A stretch of DNA of 64,000 nt from Dirofilaria immitis. Taxonomy: Eukaryota; Nematoda; Chromadorea; Rhabditida; Onchocercidae. This document shows positions 54,723 to 64,000 of the stretch, in pieces. Below the pieces are notes generated by a model. It was given only the letters and a program-made list of their open reading frames with translations, ran no database searches and was not told the DNA's origin. Position numbers and translations under genes: made by a program. How positions within the stretch are numbered: the stretch's first letter is position 1; the number at the start of each line of letters is the position of its first letter. The DNA lies in assembly GCA_024305405.1 (NCBI GenBank), contig JAKNDB010000068.1, positions 12,025,501 to 12,089,500 of the forward strand. The letters are read 5' to 3'.

Positions 54723-57700
54723 AATCAGAGATCTACTCTTCATGAACTCTTTTTAATGGAAACTTTATATTGCCCAAAATTTTTTCTTTGTTTTTATTTT
54801 TTCAAGAATCAAAATTACAGTGAAATTTTTGAGATGATACAAAAACTTATATGCGAAAAATTTAAGCAATAATTAAAATATGTGAAGCAACTAATTGAAA
54901 GCTGGGGCAGTGAGTGTGTTTTTGAGACAGTAATTATTAAAATTTCATATGGCGAAATTTTAGTTTTTGTAAACGAAAACAAGTGTTCAGTCATCCACTG
55001 TAATTTATTGATTGGTTGGGATATTTAGGCAGGGAAATAGTAATTATGCAAATTAGCTTAAAGCATGTTAAATAAGGTTAGAATATTTGTGTATCAATTT
55101 GCATTAATAGATTTAATTCTTTACAAATTATAATAGGATTTGTATTTGATTAAATTAAAATTATTTTTTGTTTGAGATTTAAAATTGTTACTTGAACTGG
55201 ATGCTTGTATTAATTGCAGAGAGTTTGATCTATTAAGTTCTTCGCATTAATTGCTTTGTCTTATGTAGAGCAATATAGTTCGTTAATTACCATTTATTGT
55301 TCGTTTTTTTTCGCTAAATTTTCCTAATGAATGGATGATATTTTTGGAAAAATTCAGTTCATTCAAAAATTCAGATTGTTCGTGTTGTTTATCTGTTTAA
55401 ATTTCTAGTTTTCTTATATAATAACAATATGAAAAAGAGTTTCAGTTATCTTTCAATAATCTATTCATAAAGTGCTCTAATTTTTGTTTTTAGCAAAATG
55501 AATAAGAGATGTCAAAGCTAAATAAAAAAAAAGTCTCATGAAAAGTTTGTTCAGCAGAATTGTTCATTTAAATAATTGAAACAAATTAAATGGTCAAAGA
55601 GTGGTTGGAAAAACTGAGAAATTCTTAGATTTTTATTCATTTATAAAAATGTATTTTATCTTGAATTCTCTGACATTTCTTTGTTGTAGAGTATTTTACA
55701 TATAGTTGCATTTTCAGGTACGGAAACGAAAAACATACATCATGCATAAGTTTAATCGTATGTTTGATCTCATAATTGGCATATTTATATAGGTTAGTTA
55801 GTGCTTTGAATTTTATGCTTAATATTAATTTTCTGGTGATATCTTTTTCATGAATTCTTATTTCGTTTGTAAATTATCAAATTTTGATAAAATAAAATTT
55901 AAAAATTACGAGATTTCCATATCTATAATGATTCTGTTTTAATAATACGATTACTCACGGATAGTATTATCAGCAATTAATTTCTTAAGTATTGAATGAG
56001 ACAAAAACAAAAAAAATATTAGCCTTTTTGAAATATTTTATTTCGTCATCACTAAACTTTGTCAATAATTGATTAATTAATTGATTAAAGATATATTTAA
56101 CTCTCTTGCTAAATCATGCGTTGACAATTAATTTTCCAGTGAGTTTTCGATCAATTTTTATATTTCTGCATTTTGTAAACATTATTTATATTGGTTTGTA
56201 TATATGAATAGATTGTTTAAAACTTTATTTTTACTCATTCTTGTGCCAAAAATAATTCGTACAATTCACGCGCGTTATCAGATTACGTAATGCGTGCAAG
56301 AATTCTTAACTAAATAAAACAAAACCAAATGAATTCAAAACTGTTATAAATATTATGCTCAAATAAGACAATTTTAATGAATTTATTTTGTCATTTTATT
56401 ATGATTTATAAATATTATGCTCAAATAAGACAATTTTAATGAATTTATTTTGTCATTTTATTATGATATGATAATAATTTAAAAGAAGGTATTAAACAAA
56501 TTCTGATAAAGGCATATCCTTGTAAAAATTTTATAATTTTCAATGATTTTTATTATACGCACTTGATCTCTTTTTTTTCTTGTCGACAGAATTCATTCAT
56601 TTATTCATATTTGATTTATTTAACATATTTTAATTTAATTCTATTACTATACCAGATCGATTCATACATTATTCAGTTTAGATGAATGTTCGAATTATTT
56701 CCTTTTTTTTAATATATATATAACATTTCATATGTGTACTATATTTCATTCAAATTTAAAAAAATATTCCATTCAAATTCATTTAAGTCAAATATAATTA
56801 ATTACTTTTTAAATCTTCTTTCTCATTCATGGCTTGGCTTCCCCAATTTCGATACAAATTTGTATTATGTCGAGGCTACCTCTTAAAAAAGACAAAATGA
56901 AAATTCTCAGAAAAATCTGAAAAAGTAGAAAAAGCCCCGGAATTCTTCACAAAAAATATTGATATTCTTTTATATTATATGATCAAATTTAATATTACTC
57001 TTAGTTGGTCAACTATAATTTTCTTTAAAATTTCTGTTATGTTTTCCTCGAAATAAACATTATAAGCTTTGTAATTCCACTAATATCTTTCACACTTTCA
57101 CATTTTTTTAGGGTTTTTAATATCATTTTTATAGCTTTAAACATTGAATATCATTAATGACAACAATGTAAGTAATTAATTCTGAAAGTCTAACGAATCT
57201 TTTTATTCTGTTTAACGAGAAAAAATTTAAAAAAGCTGAAAAAATTTTAAAAATAGATTTAAAAAATCAAATCTGAAAAAATAGCTTAAAAGTTTTTTTG
57301 CTATTGATTTTTATCTTACTGTCCTCTTTGACTTAACAAATTTCATATGAATATTTTTCTGTTATGTACTGTTGAGAATTCTTATATTTAGAATAGATTG
57401 CCGCAACTAAATTATATTTGAGTAATATTTGCGCATGAAATGTGCAAAGGAATCAATGAATCTATTTACTGATTCAATAATTATTTCGAATAAAATTTGG
57501 ATTAATTATTTATACTCTAAAAATATTTCGGAAAAATTTCTGTATAGGAAAGTTTTTCTTCCTTAATATATTGGAAAAAAATAGTTATCTTATCTTCACC
57601 ATAATATCAGTCTCTTGCATACAGTCTAATTAATTAACTAATCAATTGTATAATCATACATATACAGGAAACAGTATTTTTATTGGAATAATTAATAAAA

Positions 57701-57904
57701 CTGTACACAAAAACATATAATTAATTACCATTCAAATATATGCAATTATATCCATCAATCTTCACATGTGGATGTACAAGATATTTTCGACAATAATAAT
57801 TCTTACATTTTGCATATACAATTCATTTGATAATTATTAAATACATTAGCAAATAATTATTTTCTGTCGCTTTCTTTTTTCGAATATGAATTCCCGCCTT
57901 ATTT
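54723..57904. other. convergent intergenic region, TMEM120 / PDHK
   Basis: About 3.2 kb, strongly AT-rich. It contains a 62-bp tandem duplication (56344-56467). No coding or RNA gene seen. Confidence 0.55.
56344..56467. repeat. 62-bp tandem duplication
   Basis: Two adjacent copies (56344-56405, 56406-56467), each beginning ttataaatattatgctcaaa, appear identical throughout by eye. The lack of divergence suggests a recent event or an assembly duplicate. Confidence 0.9.
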
Positions 57905-60900
57905 TTAGCATACTGGCTGAGAAACAGTGGACGAAGATGGAGTATTTCGTGATGATGTACTGTATCTCGGGATTGTTTCACAGGTTTTAAATGGTACTGC
58001 CTGGATTTTTTTAAAGAAATTTGAAGTGCAATTAAATATGAGGGATTCAAAAACTGCAAGCGACCGTCCTTTAGAGTAATAACTATGATTCCCCAAAAAA
58101 ATGCGCTTATTTATTTTTAGATTTTACTGAATTACAGAGAAGTAAGAAAGAAGATAAGCATATGCTTACTTTAATATACAAATATGCATCAGTTCCATGG
58201 CCTTCCATCGAAATAATTATTAAATCTCCGCGGAAATAGCGGGCATATAATCGAGAGAGAGGAAGACCATAACCATATCCTGCCTGAAATAATCCAATCT
58301 GGACAAATAATGCCATTAGAAATTAAATTTTTAAGATTATCGCACGAAGTCCCAAATATGGAACTTAAAATTAAACAAAATACCGAATTACGAATTTGAT
58401 TTATAATTTTACCAGTGCTGCATTATGACCACCGGTTTCTGGTGGTGGTGCAGTAGTGTAGCCATATCGGAACAACTGATCTATTATTTTTCGCGGAATG
58501 CCAACACCACTATCACTCACCTGAAATTGAAACTTATCCTCTCTATAAAGTCCAAAATGACCGAGTTTTAATTTCTGTCATTTTAATACCGGCATAGTTT
58601 ATTTGAAAAATTACCAATATAGTTTATACCAGTATAGTTTATTTGAAAAAAATTATTTCAGACAAATATATTCTTTAAAATTGATCATCTAATTACCCTA
58701 ATTGATAAATCTTCTTGGCCCAGTGTTGCCAATACTTGAATTGGAGGAAGTTTTTCGAACTCACCGTAACGATCAATGGTAGCACGCATCGAATTCTGGA
58801 AAACATTGAGAAATATCTTTTCCCAATATTTTTCAATGAAGATTTTCAATAAAACTCATAAAAATTTGCAGTTAAAAAATTAAAAGATGATTTGAAGAAA
58901 TAAATCAATACCTTAAATAGTTCAAACATAATTTGATACAAATGCGATGGTATGGCTGCAACAGCTATCGGAAGTCCAGGTGTCAGCGAATTGTAAGAAT
59001 CGAATTGTAATTTAGGTGAATCGCAATAACATCTTTAAAAAAGCAGATTAAGTTTATCTCCACATGAATTATGAAAATGAAAACAAAATGTTGCATTGCA
59101 TTATGATATTTGAAATGATAAATAATTAAAAAGTAATAAAAGTATTTTTTGAAAAAAGCAGAATTAAAATTTCACCAGCATTACTACTCACCCATCACAT
59201 ATGAATCGAGCGCTTTCATAGGCGTCTAAAATAACTGCTGACACATCACACGCTGGATCAATACAACCTATATGTCGAGGACTCTCCGGAAGTATCGTTC
59301 CAAAAATTATCACTGAAATTAAAATAAACTTTTTCTCAAAACCATAGTCGTCTCTCTTCAAATTTTCAAATCAATAATTTAAATGCTACTTAACTTTGAA
59401 ATATTTAATCCCTGTTAATTTATTATACATAAGTTAACCAATAAAATTCTTGAAAATGTCCAATACAGAATAATGGATACTGCTTGAGCCTTAAGAGTAA
59501 AGATCAGCAGGATTGCAATAAATGAAAAAAATAAAAAGAATGAATGAATAAATAAATAGATAAGTAAACAAGAAAATAAGTAAATTAAAACGAAAACACA
59601 AATAAATAACGAAAACATAATTTTAAAAAAGTGATAATTTTATTAAAAATTAATGAACTGGGAGAAGAATAAATTTGAATTTATACGAAACCTTAAACTT
59701 TTTAAATTGTATAAAATTGGAGAATTAACTAACAGTGTTGATGCTGCATGATTCGTATAGATATAGCTTTAAAATAAAGTCGGTCCAAGAAATATTGAAT
59801 TTTATTATTTGATGTTATATTTATACCATATTTCTGTCGCAACTGATTAAAAACTTCAGCCATATTTTCAATAAAATTTTCGTGTCGTAACATCACTGTT
59901 TCCAACTTTTCATTAAATCTACAATTCTACTGAATTAGCTAAGTGAATTAGCTGCAAGTTTCAATTTAAGAGAAAAACTCAAGCATTGGATCTTGGCCTT
60001 TAACCTTATATATATAAAGATTTATGAAAATTACCAATCCATCTAAATGCTATCCCCATACCTCGGAATTTTGCAAATTCTGACATATTCTATATGTGTT
60101 ATATATAGAATATGTTATAATTGATAGGATAACTTTGGCATGAAAAAATGAAATGAAGAACTAAACTTACGAAGTGATATTATCATTCGTTGGTTCACTA
60201 TTTTCAAATGGCAACAAATCTTCAAAACTTTGGCAATACAATCTGTGTATTTCAGTTGTGGAAGGTAGTTGAGGTAAGTTTTGAAGTAATGAATCAATTT
60301 CCTGGTAAAAAAACTCACATTTTCTTTGATAATTTAAATATATTTGTGAAATTAAAAATTCTTACTTTCTCAATCCTTATATGTATAAAGATTTATGAAA
60401 ATTACCAATCTATGTAAATGTTATCCCCATTTCTCGGAATTTTGCAAATTCTGACTTACATGTCCTATATATGTTATATTTCTATACACTAAAACTTCTG
60501 ATTGAAATTTTATTTATGATCAGAATCTTTTTATTACATTACTTTCTAAAGCATCAAAACAATTTCAATGTAATATATTCTCATTTTCAGTACTTGAAAT
60601 ATTATTTTTAGCAACTTTATGAATTGGAAAACTAATCCCATACATGGGTTTTAATTCATTCAGCAATTCTACATCGTTAAAATTATTATTTTTGATAACT
60701 ATCAAATAGGAAAGAAAAAAGGCAGTTGACATATTTTTACCTTTGTAATATTAGCTAAACGAACAAGAAGTTCTTTTGTAAAAATTTGAATGATAGTTCC
60801 ACCGTTCCTACTTGTCCAAAACCCAAATACATTTGCAGTGATATTGGTTGTGGCCGAAAACGTTCATAATATTTCAATCTTTCCAAAAATACATGATTTC

Positions 60901-60934
60901 TAAATTGTTGCAATAAAAATCTTGTTAAGCGCAT
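57905..60934 (-). CDS. pyruvate dehydrogenase kinase (PDHK)
   Basis: Mitochondrial GHKL-fold kinase that phosphorylates and inactivates the E1 alpha subunit of pyruvate dehydrogenase. Exons: 60934-60741, 60301-60171, 59918-59734, 59312-59192, 59032-58912, 58795-58697, 58520-58413, 58283-58170, and a last exon from about 58079 to 57905. N-terminus [11 protein letters not shown] looks mitochondrial. Matches: [49 protein letters not shown]. The ATP site is complete: N-box FELFKNSMRAT, G1 box [10 protein letters not shown]2 box [16 protein letters not shown], then [13 protein letters not shown]. One A is missing at the T run 60774-60777 ([12 protein letters not shown] follows in frame), and the last exon joins out of phase, so the C-terminal tail is uncertain. 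Likely the pdhk-2 orthologue. Confidence 0.93.
60004..60479. repeat. direct repeat, about 105 bp, flanking a PDHK exon
   Basis: Copies at about 60004-60108 and 60375-60479 share ttatgaaaattaccaat, tatcccca, ctcggaattttgcaaattct and surrounding bases with scattered differences. They sit in the two introns on either side of exon 60171-60301, same orientation, 371 bp apart. Confidence 0.85.
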
Positions 60935-61636
60935 TTGATGTCCTGAAGAGAAAAATTGAAATTAAAACAAATATTCTTGATCGATAATCAATCGATGATG
61001 ATACGTCACGGAATAACACCACTGAAATTATATTTTGGAAAGTGCATCTTCCATCACTTTCGTTTCCCTTCTCATCTTTTTCCTTTATTTGAGAATTATT
61101 TTACATTCTCTGAATTTATTGAAATAAAAAACTTTTGAAAATAAAATTTTTCTTGCAAAACTTTGGGAAATCAAATTATTATAAATTCTGCTCTGTATCA
61201 TAAATATAATAACAATGCAAATATTGATATTAAATTCAATTAATTCGTAGAAAAAAAGTTTTCAGGTCTTAAAATTTTGATTTGTAATATTTACATCTTT
61301 TCACATACAGCATTTGGCATAGTTTATAGAATTCAATTAATTTAGATTTATAGGTAATTTATCGGCAAATTTAGCAGTATATACAAAATTATAGACGTAA
61401 GTGGGTAAGATTTAAAATTAAATTTAAACGAATGAAATAACTAGCCTCTCAAAAAGTAATGATAATTATTGAACAATGTCGATTTTATCTTTTATTATTG
61501 TTTAATTCGTTTAACATATAATAATATGCCTTTTAAGTATATTACTTATAATCAATATTTTTCAAACATTACTTACGCTAAATCTATCGATAATTTATTT
61601 AAAAAATTTATCGATAAATGATTGCATATAAATATA

Positions 61637-61676
<40 letters not shown>

Positions 61677-61843
61677 AGAAAACTCAAATATAAAGCATCA
61701 AAGTTCGAAGAAGTAAAATTAAAACTGTAATTAAAATCATAAAACAAATATTTTGTCATATATATAAACGGTACAATGGTGGGAATTTTTAAAGCCTTGA
61801 TAGAAATTATGGGAATTTGATAGATATTTTTGTAATTGATTAT
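60935..61843. other. upstream region of the PDHK gene
   Basis: About 0.9 kb between the PDHK start codon and the 5S fragment. AT-rich, with a TA run at 61640-61674. No exon or promoter motif recognised. Confidence 0.45.
61640..61674. repeat. (TA)n microsatellite
   Basis: Uninterrupted alternating TA of about 35 bases, 170 bp upstream of the 5S rRNA fragment. Confidence 0.95.
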
Positions 61844-61928
61844 GTCTACGACCATACCACGTTGAAAGCACGACATCTCGTCCGATCTGTCAAGTTAAGC
61901 AAGGTTGGGCCTAGTACTTGGATCGGAT
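61844..61928 (+). pseudogene. truncated 5S rRNA copy
   Basis: The sequence starts gtctacgaccataccacg and continues gcacgacatctcgtccgatc, tcaagttaagcaa, ttgggcctagtacttggatc, following nematode 5S rRNA for about 85 bases including the A-box and most of the C-box. Four bases (TTAG) are missing after cctag relative to the usual GTTAGTACTTGG, and beyond ggatcgga the sequence turns into AT-rich DNA, so the 3' third (loop E, helix V and terminal stem) is lost. A dead single copy rather than part of a 5S array. No spliced-leader RNA gene is seen beside it. Confidence 0.85.
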
Positions 61929-64000
61929 ATATATAATATACGGGCATTCCCAATATATTTATCAATTTTAATATCTTGCAATTAGCATATTCCAATAAAT
62001 CAAAGAGGGAATATTTCAAATCATCAAAAGCATTTATTATATTTCTCTAATATGATAATGATATTTATATATGAATACAGTTTGTACAAGGATATATAAA
62101 TATTATCGATGAATATATCGAATAAAATATGCATAACATTAAGTCTGTAGAAAATTTCAAATATCAAAGAATAAAATAAGATTATTTCAAGTATCGAAGA
62201 ATAAAATGAAGTCATTTCGGACACGGATGCATAAAGTGAGAAAGACTAAAGAATTAAGGAACGAAAAGTGAAACATAAAGTGGGATCAAAGTATGAAGAA
62301 CTAAAAGTGCATTGGTGCATTCATTATTCAGGAAGTGTATTTGATATTTTTAAGAGGAAATAAATAATTTATACATTACATAAAAATTTTAAAAGAGCTC
62401 CAATTCCAACTTAATACGAATCAATGAACTTTTTAAATTTTTTTTTTTACATTTATCAACTAACAGAAAACTTCACGATTTTAATCACTTTGATTAAACA
62501 GAATTTTTATTCTTTAAATAAAAGAAATATTTTTCGGAAGTTTTGCTTTCATTAAATGCTACGTGAAGATTGATAGTTTATATGCTGACATAAATAATAA
62601 TTCAATATGATTAAAATTAATTAAAAATCTCGAATGTAATTCAGAACAACATTTTGCAATTCATTTTATTACTACTACTATTTCTTAAATGAGTTAGATT
62701 TGGCAATCTTTTTTATTGATTATTATTAGGATGGGAATTTGACTTTGACTTTTATTATTCAAAATATGATACTTGAAGAATTTACAAAGAAAAATTTGAA
62801 ACTGATAAAGAAATGATTGAATTAATGTAGACACTTATTTTAATGTTGACAACAAAAGCACAATAATAAGTGAGAAGGAAAAAGAGATAAATAAAATAAC
62901 AACAAGAGTACAATTGTTGCAGGGAATAAACCCTGAATATGATTATTCAAATTTTACATGTAGAAGAGAAATAATATCTTTCTCAAGCATACTTGGGCAA
63001 AATATATTACAAAAGTATCAGTGAGAAAAGAAAAAATACCTATGGGGAGATTTTTGTTTACAAAGCAATTACTTTAAAATACGAAAAATAATTATTGGTT
63101 TGAAAGCTTTTTTCTAACCAATTTTAGCGATATAAAATTCCCATTTTCTGCTTCTCTGGAAAGGAAATAACAGGAAGGAAATGAGATGAAAGCTCCAAAT
63201 TTTAACTGAATTCTTAATCAGTAAATGAATTTCACTCAAACTTTTTTAAACCTGGAACTAGAAATGCATGACAAAAAATTCTAGAAAAACGGAAATTATG
63301 ATGTAAAGCCATTTTATTGTTTCAGATTTCAGGAATATAGCTCTAGCATCGGCTTTAATTTTGGGATTTCTTGATTGAAAGCCAGATCCTCTTCAATAGA
63401 TAAATGAACTACGAGAATATACTTTAACATGTAACATATTTGGCTGAAAGATGACTTAAAAGAGGAAACAAAGAAATGTGACTAAATGAAAAAATGTGGG
63501 GAACACGAGACTTCACTATCAATAATATAAGTAAAAAAGAATCGAAGATATCGCCAAATATAAGTTGAATTCACATAAAATTCTTAAATAGTGCCATTGA
63601 ATTGCATAAAGAGGCATTGACCATAAGCACGGCCTATTGCGTTAATATTAGTTCTTACGTTATTGTCGTTAACGGTCATCTTCCTTTATTGTAATCATTT
63701 TCGGTGGCATTATTAAGCCGGTTTGTTTTTGTGGTGAGGTTTTTCTTGATGAGGTGTGTCGTAGTTCTGTTGACGTTCATGCATGATATAAAATGAAACA
63801 TGACTATATCTCATTACTAATTCGAAATGTATATTCAATGTGAATCTATTTGTTCATAACTTACGTAATATTTCTGCGATGAATGAACAATAATACTTAG
63901 CAAAAGCGATAGCAGTCTACTAATAATAAATTATGCAATTTGTTGCGAAAAAAACGTGTATGTACGAGCATTTTGACACATGATAGGGATAGGATATCTG
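61929..64000. other. gene-free right end
   Basis: About 2 kb of AT-rich sequence. The last 400 bp (63600-63800) are somewhat richer in G and contain gtt/gtc-rich stretches, but no splice-bounded exon could be supported. Confidence 0.45.

Overview
The window is AT-rich nuclear DNA of a nematode, most likely a spirurid/filarial worm (clade III). Evidence: small exons with nematode splice signals, alpha-tubulin, CLK-1, dynein LC8 and p23 proteins very close to the nematode versions, and a 5S rRNA fragment of nematode type. The species cannot be named from the sequence alone. Nothing bacterial, viral or CRISPR-like was seen.

Layout. 31-1958 (+): 3' part of an alpha-tubulin gene. 3481-16041 (-): three consecutive minus-strand genes in transcription order kap-1 (kinesin-II accessory subunit), a ZnT6/SLC30A6-like CDF protein (toc-1 type), and clk-1 (COQ7 ubiquinone hydroxylase). 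16042-16473: a short divergent promoter region with a 13-bp RFX/X-box palindrome. 16474-18125 (+): an unrecognised IQ-motif protein. 20252-24469 (-): an eIF4B-like RRM protein. 29522-30872 (-): p23 co-chaperone (daf-41 type). 33549-34336 (-): dynein light chain LC8 (dlc-1), with a second RFX palindrome plus CCAAT box about 0.9 kb upstream. 36438-39868 (-): ARPC2 (arx-4 type). 42913-48462 (+): a divergent SLC6 transporter. 52366-54722 (+): TMEM120. 57905-60934 (-): pyruvate dehydrogenase kinase. 61844-61928 (+): truncated 5S rRNA copy. The rest is AT-rich intergenic DNA with microsatellites, a degenerate 16-bp minisatellite and a few repeats.

Connections. kap-1, dlc-1 and the IQ-motif gene are linked by the two X-box-like palindromes, which suggests an intraflagellar-transport/cilium regulatory theme. 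The ZnT6-like and clk-1 genes lie head to tail, as I recall for toc-1/clk-1 in C. elegans. From memory, most recognisable orthologues (mec-12-type tubulin, clk-1, toc-1, daf-41, kap-1, dlc-1, arx-4, pdhk-2) map to C. elegans chromosome III, so the window looks like a block of that ancestral linkage group.

Sequence quality. About a dozen single-base frame breaks interrupt otherwise conserved exons in at least eight genes, mostly one base missing from a short homopolymer. This looks more like uncorrected assembly indels than mass pseudogenisation. Coordinates are hand-derived from splice consensus and protein homology, so a few junctions may be off.
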